64,000 nt of DNA, from contig JANATG010000001.1 in the NCBI GenBank assembly GCA_029449235.1, forward strand, positions 2,604,001 through 2,668,000. Reading direction: 5' to 3'. Position numbers and translations under genes: made by a program. Below the pieces are notes generated by a model. It did no database searches and was not told where the DNA came from. It was given only the letters and a program-made list of their open reading frames with translations. The number at the start of each line of letters is the position of its first letter. The first letter of the stretch is position 1. Origin of the DNA: Linnemannia schmuckeri (taxonomy: Eukaryota; Mortierellomycota; Mortierellomycetes; Mortierellales; Mortierellaceae). Shown piece after piece: positions 1 through 10,415 of the stretch.

Positions 1-2
1 CA

Positions 3-152
3 CCCGTCGCACTTCCTAAGGATGTCTCGCCCGTTGCCCCTGCTGCCTCTGTTGCCCATGTTACTCCTGTTGCACCCGTTGCTGCAGTTGCGCCAGCTGC
101 ACCTGTTGCTCCAGCCCCGAGCACCATTGACCAAGACGTCGACATGAACTGA
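3..152 (+). CDS. C-terminal end of a Pro/Ala/Val-rich protein (5' part outside window)
   Basis: The window opens inside a reading frame that ends at TGA 150-152. The visible 49 residues are a low-complexity tail of alternating Val, Ala and Pro (VAPAAPV-like units), followed by a short acidic end (IDQDVDMN). No domain is visible, so the function cannot be named. The upstream part of the gene lies outside the window. The frame is supported by the lack of stops and by the coherent repeat. The next 324 bp to the following gene show no further coding sign and probably hold the terminator of this gene and the promoter of the next. Confidence 0.5.
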   Translation, partial: PVALPKDVSPVAPAASVAHVTPVAPVAAVAPAAPVAPAPSTIDQDVDMN

Positions 153-475
153 TTTTTTCTTTAGCAAATTTAGATATGATACACCCACATTTCTTTTCTA
201 TGTCCCTGTACAACAACACCTTTCTTTTATTTTCGCTGTCTGCAGAAATACAACAACGAACGCGCGATCTTTAGCATTTTTGGCGATTGTAGCACTCATT
301 TTGAGTTGAATTTGGATCAGTGGCTTGCAACTGTCAACAGACAGGACTGCTTTCTTGTCAGCTCTCCGAAGGTACTGTTCCTGGCTTACCACCCTGAAGC
401 TGCTGGTTTAGCTTTACCTTGGAAACGCCCAACGCATCCATTCCTTACCACTCTACTCACACATTACACAACATA

Positions 476-1402
476 ATGTCAAGGATCGCCACTGTCGTCA
501 ACGACCTCCGCAACGGTCTGGGAGCCATCAAGTTGCGCTCGGATGTCAAGAAGGTCACTTTAGTCTTCTCTGGAAAGTCCGATAACGCTGGCGCCAGGTA
601 CTACAACTACACCTTTACGACTCTGAGCAAATGAGTGATGCGTCAAGGTGTCAGGACCCGACTGCGAAAGGGATGCAGGGAACGGATGTTACGCAAGGAA
701 GGAGGAAAAGAAAGGGGAGTGGTTGCGTGGCATGAACAGGAGGAGAACGTAGTTCAAAGTGATGAACAAACACTTTAGGAATCGAGACACAAAGCAAGGC
801 AATCAGGAAAGACGAAAGAGAGATCAGTTTTCAACCCCCTCTTTCACCTCACTACCTTCACCAACAGGTGAAACATGTGTCGACATACTGTAACTTTACA
901 CAACCACTCGGGAAAGCAACAGGACATTTCACGGCAAGAGGAGGGCAATGGGCGTACAACAAAACATATTGAAGCCAGCCAATCCTAAACAGCCCCAATT
1001 GACCAACTTCTGCAATATCGCCACCCTATTGATTCTGTAGATACTTTGTGCGTGAGAACATGCCTCGCCTCCAATACAACAACCCCGCCATCAAGTTCGA
1101 CGTCCAGAAGGTTAAGGAAGCCGGCGTCAGCCCAGAGTTGACCATCGAGTTCGGTACGTTCTTCTTTCACGCTTCCCTCCCTGATCCCCTTTTCTTTGCT
1201 CTCGTGTGTGTGTAAAGGTTCTCTTATATGTTTTTTTTTTCCTTTCTTTTTGCTATTACCGATCGACTGACATGTTTCTCTTTTGCGCTGTGATGTAGCC
1301 AACAACGATATCAAAAAGATCTCGTGCTCCAGGATACAATCCGCCGAGATCTGCAAACAGTTCTTGGTCGCCACCACCGAGGGCTCTGCCGCATCAGCAT
1401 AG
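476..1402 (+). CDS. Mitochondrial ribosomal protein, L51/S25/CI-B8 fold (mL61/Mrp49-like)
   Basis: Three exons join to 112 residues: 476-597, 1041-1153 and 1299-1402. Intron 1 (598-1040) starts GTACTA and ends CTGTAG. Intron 2 (1154-1298) starts GTACGT and ends ATGTAG. Phases 2 and 1 keep one frame to TAG 1400-1402. The spliced protein has the thioredoxin-like L51/S25/CI-B8 layout: an N-terminal helix, a strand (VKKVTLVFSG), then ARYFVRENMPRLQYNNP, which resembles the 'GAR-F....P.-.Y.NP' signature of mS25 and fungal mL61. These proteins sit in the mitochondrial ribosome, and the length fits. An in-frame TTG at 419 precedes the start, but ATG 476 is the natural start. mS25 and NDUFA2 are alternatives within the same fold; the fold is surer than the exact subunit. 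Confidence 0.65.
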
Positions 1403-1707
1403 ACTCGACAGGAAGACTAACAAGCGAATCGACAGGACGAAGAATAGGAGTTTCACGGCATATTGCGGCAAGATTATTTGATATAGAGACATCGGGAACA
1501 TTGGTCCAAAGAATAAACCAGCATAAACAGCATTCACCATGCAAAAGTCGTATACTTGAATGGATATGTATCTATTGTGCAATGTGTTTATTATGATGTG
1601 TACTTTTTTTTCCGTACTTTTTTATATGTGCATATGTGCTCTTCGCATGTCCCCGACTATACAATTGCCAAAGAGATCAAACTTATCTGCTACAAGATCC
1701 TCACTTT

Positions 1708-3187
1708 TCAAGAAAACATGTGAGTGAAGACAATGGTAAGGCCAACGATAAAGACAATAACCGAAAGATCGTTGACCATCGACGACCAGATGAGGCGATA
1801 GCGCATAAAGATCCTGATCATATCCGAGAAGGGTGGAGGAAGGAATCCAGCAATGGTGCCCAATGTGCTGCTGGGAGACGCCGTCACGCCGTGTAATACC
1901 ATCCTGGTTGATTGAAGGATCAGCTCCATGGTTACAAAATACCAGAACACAGGCTATTTGCACAAAAGTGAAAAAGAAAAACAAAGAGAAATGTGTGTGT
2001 GAGCGTTGAGTTATGGGTGTCATCTGGTATGACAAAAAATACCACTGAAAACATGCCACAAAGAGATATCATCCGCAACAGAGATATCGTCAACAACAAG
2101 AAAATGATAATTACCATGGGCGCGACCTGGTAGACGCCATAAGGCATGGGCTTGTCGGTAGCAAGGGCATCAAAGCGTCCAAGATCGCCCTGACGTCTGT
2201 ACTCTGTATAGACAATCCCAACGCCAAACAAGACCGAAAGCACAAAGTGCAACAGTTTCCACCAGCGCGTCGTGAGATCAGCCTGGGGTGTGATCACTGT
2301 GAATCCTGGAGGCGCGCCCCCAGCTCCAAACCCAGTCTGGTGCTGCCTTGCTGCAGCATTGTTGCTTCCAGCAGCGTCTTCCTGCATCATCATCCGGGTT
2401 AGGGCCTGTTGTTGCTGTGGCGAGGAGAAGAAGGGGTCGTTCATCATGAACGGGTTTGGCTGGCCACCAGCGCCCATTGCGCCAAAGGGTGAGGATGTCG
2501 ATGCGTTGGCAGTGTGTGTTGGAGGGGCGCCTAATGAGTCATCGGGATCTGCGTCGTTGGCGTCCTCGACTGTAGATGCTGCCTTTGCTGCTGCTGCTGC
2601 TGCTGTAGATGTTCCTGGTCCTGTTGTTGATGATGTTGTTGGTGCTGGTGCGGTTGTGGATGACGCTGAGGGTTGACGGTTTATCCGTGGCGACGTTGGG
2701 ACCGACGAGTTCTTTGCTATTGTTTCACATACAAAGTAGAAAGAAGCGGTGTGAGTATGTTTGCCCTACTCTCCCGTCATGCATGTGATATCAGCCATTT
2801 CTTTCACTAAAAAATATTGGGGTGCGGTAAGTCCATATGTCTTGCACCATTTGTGCGTTTTCGGGTGTGCTCTTTCTGTGCAAGTGCAAATCCCTCTACT
2901 GTGCCTTCCTTCTTACCTGGCTCAGTGCTCTCGTCCGTGTCGTCACTGATGATGGCAGGCACTGCTCCAGAAGCCCCAGCAGCAGCCTTCATTGCCTTGA
3001 GTCGTTCTTCTTCCTGTTCCTTCTTCTGGAGCTGTTCACGGGCCTGGATGACAGCGGGGGAAGGGGCGACTTGGGCGTTGGTGCCCGATGTGCCAGTGAT
3101 CTTGCTGAGGCGCGATTCCCCTGACTCGAGAATCTTTTTCTGGCGGGCTTCTCGTCTTTTCCTGAGGATTTCTGCCTGATCTGACAT
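1708..3187 (-). CDS. GET2: GET complex subunit Get2/CAML-like, tail-anchored protein receptor
   Basis: Three exons (3187-2917, 2716-2115, 1953-1708) give 372 residues. Introns are 2916-2717 (GTAAG..AATAG) and 2114-1954 (GTAATT..AATAG). The N-terminus holds the Get3-binding pattern of the family: a basic RKRREARQKK helix followed by ESRLSKITG. Next come a charged coil and a long Ser/Ala/Pro/Gln-rich linker. The C-terminus has three hydrophobic segments: WWKLLHFVLSVLFGVGIVY, one around PVFWYFVTMELIL, and one around VIVFIVGLTIVF. By family knowledge Get2 with Get1 forms the ER receptor that takes tail-anchored proteins from the ATPase Get3. The start is the ATG at 3187; the frame extends further upstream only through non-ATG codons. 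The 5' leader is pyrimidine-rich on the coding strand. Confidence 0.8.
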
Positions 3188-3560
3188 CGTGTTTGTTGCT
3201 GTATATAATAAAGAAAGGAGAAGAATAAGAGGGAGGAAGGGGTTTGTTGAAGCAGGAGAGAAAAGGAAAGAAAGAGCGAAAGGGTGTAATGAAAAAGAAG
3301 AAAAGATGAAGACTGTGAACAAAGTGTGCGTGCTAAACCTGCCAGCTAGCGACAGAGATCTCATTTTTCTTTCTGACGAGTTCCATTGGAGTTCGACATA
3401 GAATGCTCGAAACAGGAAAGTTCTTAAGGGTTCTGTTCCTACATTGATCGCATTTGTTGAGCCAATGGGATCACAACGCGCGCCTTTCAAGTGAACACGC
3501 GTGAAAAAGGAAGGAGAGAAAAAGGGAGAAAGGGGAATTTAAGATCCAAAATGAACTCAA
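3188..3560 (-). promoter_or_regulatory. Upstream region and pyrimidine-rich leader of GET2
   Basis: These 373 bp separate GET2 from the 3' end of a decayed F-box gene on the same strand. The part next to the ATG is strongly purine-rich on the + strand, hence a CT-rich leader for GET2, as seen before most genes in this window. I see no clear TATA box and no other gene here. Confidence 0.3.
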
Positions 3561-5726
3561 CTACGATAAAAGAAGAAAAAAAAAATAACAGAAGAGGGTC
3601 CACTTGGAGGCAAAGAGACGTCGGATCTCCTGCATAGAGATCTGCTCAAGCTCACTCCCAATAGCAAGTTGTGAAAGAACAGGCAGACATCTGAACCCAT
3701 CCTTGTCCTTCTTCTTCACCATCTCCATCACATCCAAAATTAGCCCCAAGTTTCTCAATTGCTCCCGCATAGACAGCAATCCATTGTCTGTATCCTTCTG
3801 ATTCAAATGATAATCCACTCCAGGCTCCATTCTCGTCTCCTCCTTGCGCCATATATTCCACCGCGCCATCTACCCCAGTCTCTTGACCTTGGACTTCTCG
3901 CTCCTCCCCGAAGGCAGCATCCAGCTCAAGTCCCACAGGTCACAGTCAGAAGTGTCGCGCTTATAGTGTAGCCGTTCCAGACACTCGAGTCGTGCCAGTA
4001 GACATAGATCACCCTCCAATCGCGGCTGTAGAGCCGACTTATCCGGTATACCACCCTCAGCACAAAGAGGGGTATGAGAATTGACAGCTTTCGAAGTCAA
4101 GGACAGACGCGAACAATGTATCCATTGAGCACCCGCAACTGGACATCATGCACAATCTTCCTAGTTCAAAATAACGCAGATCAAGATCGAGATAGAGGGA
4201 CTGGAGGTTACGACATGCCCAGTTCGGGTTTCCAGGCTCGAAATCGGTAGCGATATCGACAAACTTGTACCAGCGAAAGGCGAAGCCTTGGTTCAAGTAA
4301 TTGAACTTGCAGCGGTCGGGGGGTGGCCATATGGAGGAGGGGATAGTACCTGTTCATCAGTTTGAACTCTAGGAGGCTGGGGGATCGACAGAGGTATTGG
4401 TGGACTACTCTGATGGTCGACCACCACCTCGCCTGCTGGTATCTGACACTAGACAGGAGGGACTGTAGCGCAGGGTTAGAGCCGTCAAGGTGGCTGGTGT
4501 GAGGATCTCGGCTGCTGATCCAGTGAAGCTTGAGACTGGTGACCACGTCGGTGGGCTATTTAGGTTTCGGTTGAGAATAAAGGGTACAGAGGTGTACAGG
4601 TTGTGGCCCACACAATCCAGGCAGTCAGCTTGGGTAGGTCGAAGAGGGCCGTATACATCTCGACCATCTCTCCAATGGGGGTAGTATCCTTGTGGAAGGA
4701 GAAATAGCGCAAACTCGATTTCATGCGGAGGGCTGACAAAAGTTGAACGAGGAGCCGCCAGTCATAGTCGCACGTAGAGAGCCCGGCTTCGTCGTACTGA
4801 GCGTCACCCTTGAGCAGGTGAATCAAATGCAACTCCACGTGGTGAGGCGTGTGTTCAAGCAAGCCTTCGAGACCCGACCGGTCGAAAATGGCTCTTCCGA
4901 GTACGAACGAACGGAGGGAGAGTTGAGTGAGATGATGTATGGGCGAAAGCTCCTTGTTCTTGGCTTTGACGGGTCTCCATCGCCCTGGTACTTGAATATC
5001 ATTGTTGAATCCAACAGCATCGACATAAAGCACCTCCAATAGCAGGCAGTACAACAATATGGCCTTCATATCCAGAACCATAGCCAACGATGTACTGATC
5101 CTGAGATGAGTGGACGCAGACACCAGTGGCAATAATCCCGCAACTCGTGTCGATGTCTGAAAATCACTATGAAGATCCAATTCCCGTGAAAAACTAAATA
5201 ATAAGGAATTCCTCGTCCGCTTCCAAATGACCTTCTCCTGGTACATCCGCAGTCGTTCCTTAACCATTTGCAGTCCTCCTGCCTTATCCTCTTCCTCTCC
5301 TCCTGATACCTTGTCATGTACTGCGTATGAGCAACCTTCAATCTCTCAATCATCCTATTCCACCTCTTCTGATCATCCCCAGACCATCCACACAGCCAGA
5401 GGAATCGTCCTGCACCAGGAATCTTGTTCAGGTAGCGATCATTGTTGACGCAGTGATCCCAGGAGACTTGTCAAAGGATCCGGGCTGATCCATACGGAAC
5501 CATTGTATCGACAGATGAAGACTGTGTTGAGGAGTGTTTGGTCGTCGGTGATGAATAAGAAGATGCGTTCGAGTAATTCTGAGATATCTGGGGTGATGGG
5601 CGAGTGAGAGTGGGTGTTGATGAGCGTTGTTGTTGTTGTTGTTGTTGTTACTGTTGTTGCTGTATGGTAGTTGTTGGTTGGTGCCACCTCGAGTTTTTCC
5701 GCGAGGAGAGTCGCATAGTTAGGCAA
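3561..5726 (-). pseudogene. Decayed F-box/leucine-rich gene (family 1), several frameshifts
   Basis: Fragments collinear with family 1 lie in different minus frames. An F-box start (ITPDISELLERIFLFI) is near 5560. 'IPGAGRFLWLCGW' lies near 5420 in another frame. 'LRSFVLG..LEGLLEHTP' is near 4880, 'LEGDLCLLARLECLERL' near 4010, 'DLWDLSWMLPSGRS' near 3930, and the conserved tail 'LRNLGLILDVMEMVKKKDKDGFRCLP' (in parts) near 3700. At least four frame changes and the lack of an ATG in the F-box frame (5726 is a TTG) show it is dead. A (GTT)n/(ACA)n run near 5630-5660 encodes a Thr stretch. Intact relatives have no introns, so splicing does not explain the breaks. Confidence 0.75.
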
Positions 5727-6001
5727 TTTGATGGTGTAAACAGTGAAGAGTGAAGGGAGTAAAAATCAACAAATTAACAAAGCGAAAGAGCGACAAATAT
5801 GACAGGAAAATTGCTTAAATCACAGTCCCCTTTTTCAAAAATGCATCTAATCAATTCTGCATCATACTCATGTTTGACCCCCATGGCTTCCATTTTCATC
5901 CTCGCCCTCCTTTTTTTTTAAAGAGAGACTTCTTTCCAAAATAGCAGTGATTATCCGTCGGGGCCAGGACCATATATGTGTAATCTTCTTTTATTGTAAT
6001 A

Positions 6002-7812
6002 CCCCCGTGCTAAATTGAATTCGGCGCTTTTGAGATCAATACAATCTTCGAATATGGCGGCGACATTTGAAGCCTTTAAAATCGTCGAGGAGGGAATGGA
6101 ATAATCAACCCCCTGAAACAAATGAAGTGTAACGATGACATCTGCTGCCCATGTCGCTTAGAATTGCTTCATCACTCTTGCAATCCAACTTTCTTCGTTC
6201 TCTTCATCCTCTGCCTCTCTCTTTGCCTCTCTTACATACTACAGTTCATATTTGCTTCTCGTCAATCAACCTACGACCTCTCAACATGCCACCAGTCCTC
6301 CACAAATACACACAGATTGATGACAGATTGAGGAAGAACGTTATCGCCTCCGTTACCAACGAGGGTCACACACGAGTGGAAACAGCAAAACTCTTTCGCT
6401 TGAAGGAATCAACTGTCCGTACCATTGTGAACAGATTCCTATCTACCGGTAGACACAGGAAGTTGCGCCGAGGTGGTAACAGACGTCCTCGCCTCGAGAA
6501 GGAGCACGTATCCTGGCTTAAGGTGCGCCTCCTCGAGGATCCCGGTCTATTCATTCGCGATCTCCAACAGCAACTCAATGACCATTTCCAGCTCAACCCA
6601 CCTGTCGGCAGAAGCACTGTCTCCAACTATGTCAACAAGCACCTCACTTATACCATGAAACTCATGCACCCCGAGCCCGTCGATTACAACAGCCCTGAGC
6701 GCATCGCGTGTAGGAAACAGTGGGCATTCCAAGTTTACAACGAGTATGGAAGCATGGACAGCTTCGTCTTCATGGACGAATCCGGCTTCAACCTTCATCT
6801 TCGTCGCAAGTATGGCCGTGCACCATGCGGTTATCGTCCGGTCAAGGCTGTCGAAACACAACGGGGCACCAACCACTCGTTGCTTGTAGCAGTCGACAAG
6901 GAGGGTCTCATTGCAGCAGAGGTCAAGATGGGCGCGTACAAAGGCGTCCACTTCTCTCATTTCCTTATGACAAAGCTCTTCCCCAAGCTCAATTCTCCTC
7001 GCGTGATCGTCATGGACAACTGCACCGCACACAAAGACAATAGCGTCAAGCTTGCCTTTGAGTCATCTCCTCACAAGCGCCTCTTCCTTCCTGCCTATAG
7101 CCCACACCTCAATCTGGCGGAGTGGGTTTTTGGCCGAGTCAAGGCCCATGTCAAGCAAAAGAGGATCCAAAAGTACAACCTGGCAGGCCACATCCACCGA
7201 TCTCTCCAGCGCAGGGTCACTCAATCCAATACCACCGTTTGGTTACATGAGGTCAAACGCAACTTCCATTTGTCCATCGAGGGAAGACCTCTTGGTCGTC
7301 TTCATGATTCCACACGAGCGTTCGCGCTTCTGGAGTCAGGTGAGGACCCATACCCGGAGGTTGAAGGCGAAGTGGACGCTGAGAGTCATGTTCAAGAAGA
7401 GTCTGATGGTGAATACAGTGCCTTAGAGGAAGCGGGAGGTGCATCATCGTCAGACTCATCGGAGGAAGAGAGCGATGATGACCAAGTTGAGGCCTTCTAT
7501 GAAGCCCCTCAAGGTAGTCGACTGGAAGCGCTGGGTGAGGGCGAGCAGGAGGAGGACAATCAGATGGAAGAGCAAGAGGAGGAGGAGGAGGAGGAGGAGG
7601 AGGAAGTGGAGGAGCAATATCCACGCCCCAAGCCCAGATACACCCTTCGTAGCTATAGCGCCAAAGTACGGAGCTAATTTTTTTGTTTCATTTGTATTCG
7701 TCTTTTGACATCCCATGAATCCCTTTAACCCAAAATGCCCACAACAAATGATTCATAGCATTCTTCAAGTGGAAATAAAAACCAAACCGACGAATTCAAT
7801 CACGCACGGGGG
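6002..7812 (+). mobile_element. Tc1/mariner-superfamily transposon, 1,811 bp, TA-flanked
   Basis: The termini are 22-bp inverted repeats: 6002-6023 (CCCCCGTGCTAAATTGAATT plus CG) and 7791-7812, differing at three central positions. The dinucleotide TA sits directly outside both ends (6000-6001 and 7813-7814), the target duplication expected of Tc1/mariner and IS630 elements. The element holds one transposase gene reading rightwards. The terminal repeats differ slightly but the transposase frame is open, so the copy is moderately young and may still code for active enzyme. Confidence 0.8.
6286..7677 (+). CDS. Tc1/mariner (IS630-like) DD34E transposase with acidic tail
   Basis: The protein has 463 residues from ATG 6286 (context TCAACATGCC); an in-frame ATG at 6151 would add 45 residues coded by a leader-like pyrimidine-rich stretch. 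An N-terminal paired helix-turn-helix (ETAKLFRLKESTVRTIVNRF and a basic RKLRRGGNRR linker) should bind the terminal repeats. The DDE core shows FMDESGFN (first Asp), VIVMDNCTAHK (second Asp) and HLNLAEWVFGRVK (Glu), with 34 residues between the second Asp and the Glu. It would cut and paste the element at TA sites in the nucleus. The unusual part is the C-terminus: about 100 residues rich in Glu, Asp and Ser, with a run of Glu, ending in a basic KPRYTLRSYSAKVRS. Typical Tc1 enzymes end soon after the core. No stops or frameshifts are seen. Confidence 0.85.
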   Translation: MPPVLHKYTQIDDRLRKNVIASVTNEGHTRVETAKLFRLKESTVRTIVNRFLSTGRHRKLRRGGNRRPRLEKEHVSWLKVRLLEDPGLFIRDLQQQLNDHFQLNPPVGRSTVSNYVNKHLTYTMKLMHPEPVDYNSPERIACRKQWAFQVYNEYGSMDSFVFMDESGFNLHLRRKYGRAPCGYRPVKAVETQRGTNHSLLVAVDKEGLIAAEVKMGAYKGVHFSHFLMTKLFPKLNSPRVIVMDNCTAHKDNSVKLAFESSPHKRLFLPAYSPHLNLAEWVFGRVKAHVKQKRIQKYNLAGHIHRSLQRRVTQSNTTVWLHEVKRNFHLSIEGRPLGRLHDSTRAFALLESGEDPYPEVEGEVDAESHVQEESDGEYSALEEAGGASSSDSSEEESDDDQVEAFYEAPQGSRLEALGEGEQEEDNQMEEQEEEEEEEEEEVEEQYPRPKPRYTLRSYSAKVRS

Positions 7813-8291
7813 TAAATGCGAAAATTCCAGAAACTAAAACGTGTGCAAAGAAGAATAAGTTCTGCGATGACCGATGGCCCCTGACCTGTCCCTCATCTTC
7901 TAAAAGGAGCCACGGTGCAGAGAAAAAACAAAAAAGGTGGGAAAGAAAAACCAAAAGGCGGGACATATATGGTCCTGGCCCTCGGATAATAAGCTTGAGC
8001 CTTCAAGCATTCGGCTCCGCCAGATAAAGACACAGAGAGCACCGCCACAGGATTCATTAAATCCAAAAGGGCAGATGCGGTCTAGACCGTTGTGGCAAAG
8101 CAAAAGTGAGAAATAAGAGCGAGAGGTTTTTTTTTTCCGCCACAGTCGCTCAATTTCAACTCTTTACTTGCTGCGTCTTCCTCTCACTTTCTTTTCATTT
8201 ATCAACTCTTCATTTTTCCTTTTTCTTTCATATCCACTCACTTCCTTACTATCCTTTTTCTTCCCTTCACCTCTGTTTCCTCTCCCCCAAG

Positions 8292-10292
8292 ATGTCGCTG
8301 TTCTCGAAACTCTTTGGAAAACACATTTCTTCCAACCACTCCACATCCACTTCTCCCATCTTATCACAACCAGCAACACCTCCACACTCGCTCTTCAGCA
8401 TTACAGAAATTCTCCAACACATCTTCTCGTACATCGACGACTCAACCCTCACCCGCATCATCGTCCTTGTCTCCCGCCAATGGCTCCATCTGGCCTACCC
8501 CCGTGTCCGACGACCCCTCTACTGGGACCACCGATGGCGTACTAATAATCTCAAACAGACACTTGCACTCCTCCCGGGAGCAGGGCGTTTTGTGTGTTGT
8601 GTGCCGGATGTTACAAGTGATGATGAGAGTCGGCAGATGGTGCTGAAAGCGTTGAAGGGCTTGGATGAGGTGTTTAGGCAAGAGATGGAGAGGAGGAAGG
8701 GGAGGGGGAAGCAGAAAGGGATGGCAATGTTCTTTTCCCCGTTGAGGGAGTTGGAAATTCAGATCTCGTATGCGCAATTGACGAGTGTTAATACTTTGCC
8801 GCTGCCGGCGTCGTTGATGGTGCTGAAGGTGCAGTTGAGTAATTATCATGGACAGTCTGTAGATTTGGGGAGAATCCTGAAAGAGTGTCCGTTGTTAGAG
8901 ACTTTGCATATTCGTGTCTTTGATTATACTTCCGTCGAAGGATCGACCATCTCTTCTTTATCAGATAAGACGCCTCTCCTCCTCCGATCATTCATCCTCT
9001 CCGGGACGCAGTTCCGTCAATCCTATCTTGAACTCCTCCTCGCCGCCGTCGACCCCTTACAGTTCACAAAACTCAAACTCATCAACCTCAACGACGTCCA
9101 TCCAGGCTACAACATGACCAGACTTCTCTCTACCCTGGCTCCCTTCCACTTCTCTGCCTTCCACTTCTCTGTCCGCGACAAGTTTCAGACACTGGAAGAT
9201 ATTCGCCACAAGATGATCGATATCTGCCCGGAGGCAACAGAATGGTCCATGCGATCCTACGATATCGTCCCCCAGATCCTCCAAGAACTCGAATCGCTCC
9301 CCAATGTCATCACAACTCTCGAACTCCCCCGCCCGTACAGTTACCACCAAGAGAGCTGCGTCGCCAATATCAGTGTTCTCAACAATTCGGCAATCTTGCA
9401 CCGCTTTCTCTGCACATCCCCACACCTGGTCCATCTCAAGAACATCTATCTCAACGCCATGCAGTTTGAAGGCATGGATATCCACCGCCGCTCCGTATTC
9501 GGAGACCTGGACCACTGGTCCAAATGCCGCTTTACCAACGCAGCCGTCACCGACAAGGATGCTATCATCCCTGGAATCTGGGCCTGCCGCGCCCTTGAAA
9601 CCCTGCACATCAACCTTCACGGCCACGAAGAAGACGGCCTCCGCTCCCCCGTCCACAGCCGAATCGTTTTTGGATACATCTCCATCGTATGCCCAAACCT
9701 CACCGACCTGCAACTAACAGTCTCCAGTGAATGCCGGAAACGCAACACCGCCTACACCAAGAACACCTCCCAAGTATATTTCACAGATTTTTGTATGCGC
9801 CTCGAGGGTGGTTTCTGCCTCCTTTCCCGGCTCAAGTATCTAACAACCTTACGCCTGGACGCGTACTCCATCTCAAGGAAATCAGGGTGCTGGCCTGTGG
9901 ATTTGAACTGGATCGCCGCTGAGGGGAATAAGCCCCAGAACCGAGATAAGAGACGCAAAGTCGTTGCGGCATGGGGCGACAAACTGGATATAGAGAAGCG
10001 CCTCGAGAAGGAGCGTCTGACGACTGGTGCTCGATATGCAAAAGCACTCGCTCTTGAGAACGGCGACTATGTTGAGGAGGAGGAAGAAGAGAGAGAGGGA
10101 AAGAGAAGGGGATTGGCGGGGGAGCTGAAAAACTTGGGGCTGTTGTCGGAGGTCAAGTCGGTGGTGGAGGAGATGGACCGGGATGGGTTTCGATGTTTTC
10201 CGCTGTTGGATAGGGTCTCATTTTCGTGGTCGATTACTCAGCGTCCAGTAGATGCACTCGCATACCTCTTTCCTGGTGGCAAACCACGATAA
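8292..10292 (+). CDS. F-box/leucine-rich protein, family 1, copy 1
   Basis: A single exon codes for 666 residues. The open frame extends upstream to 8106, but ATG 8292 is chosen because it follows a CT-rich leader and matches the short N-termini (MSLFSKLFGK) of its paralogues. The F-box is at about residues 35-80 (FSITEILQHIFSYIDDSTL..SRQWLHLAYPRVRRPLYW), followed by 'LLPGAGRF', the family mark. The middle is made of degenerate leucine-rich segments. Family signatures follow: 'IWACRALETLHI', 'HSRIVFGYISIVCPNL', 'LEGGFCLLSRLKYL', 'DLNWIAAEG', and a C-terminal 'LGLLSEVKSVVEEMD..GFRCFPLL'. By F-box knowledge it should bind Skp1 and deliver a target to an SCF ubiquitin ligase; the target is unknown. 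It converges on the broken family-2 gene just downstream. Confidence 0.8.
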   Translation: MSLFSKLFGKHISSNHSTSTSPILSQPATPPHSLFSITEILQHIFSYIDDSTLTRIIVLVSRQWLHLAYPRVRRPLYWDHRWRTNNLKQTLALLPGAGRFVCCVPDVTSDDESRQMVLKALKGLDEVFRQEMERRKGRGKQKGMAMFFSPLRELEIQISYAQLTSVNTLPLPASLMVLKVQLSNYHGQSVDLGRILKECPLLETLHIRVFDYTSVEGSTISSLSDKTPLLLRSFILSGTQFRQSYLELLLAAVDPLQFTKLKLINLNDVHPGYNMTRLLSTLAPFHFSAFHFSVRDKFQTLEDIRHKMIDICPEATEWSMRSYDIVPQILQELESLPNVITTLELPRPYSYHQESCVANISVLNNSAILHRFLCTSPHLVHLKNIYLNAMQFEGMDIHRRSVFGDLDHWSKCRFTNAAVTDKDAIIPGIWACRALETLHINLHGHEEDGLRSPVHSRIVFGYISIVCPNLTDLQLTVSSECRKRNTAYTKNTSQVYFTDFCMRLEGGFCLLSRLKYLTTLRLDAYSISRKSGCWPVDLNWIAAEGNKPQNRDKRRKVVAAWGDKLDIEKRLEKERLTTGARYAKALALENGDYVEEEEEEREGKRRGLAGELKNLGLLSEVKSVVEEMDRDGFRCFPLLDRVSFSWSITQRPVDALAYLFPGGKPR

Positions 10293-10415
10293 CTAGTCAG
10301 AATTATTAGCGATAGGATTCTCTTGTAAAATTTGGTCCGCTTACCGACTCGCGTCTCCAAACAACGAAAAAGAAAATAGTTCAAGAAGGAAGGTATTGTT
10401 TTTTATTTATTGAAT

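Larger units (their letters stand above)
5951..7989. mobile_element. MITE-like inverted-repeat element split by a Tc1 insertion
   Basis: Outer inverted repeats are 5951-5979 (TTATCCG..CCATATATGT) and 7963-7989 (its reverse complement, two bases shorter). Without the Tc1 element between them (6002-7812 plus one TA) they would enclose only about 226 bp of non-coding DNA, the size of a MITE. Flanks are GA on the left and TA on the right, so no clean target duplication remains. I infer an old non-autonomous element that later received the Tc1 copy. Confidence 0.5.

Noticed and set aside
5951..5979. Outer inverted repeat as the terminal repeat of the Tc1 element
   Set aside because: The inner 22-bp repeats are directly flanked by TA on both sides, as Tc1 requires; the outer repeat lies at unequal distance (20 vs 148 bp) and lacks a TA pair.
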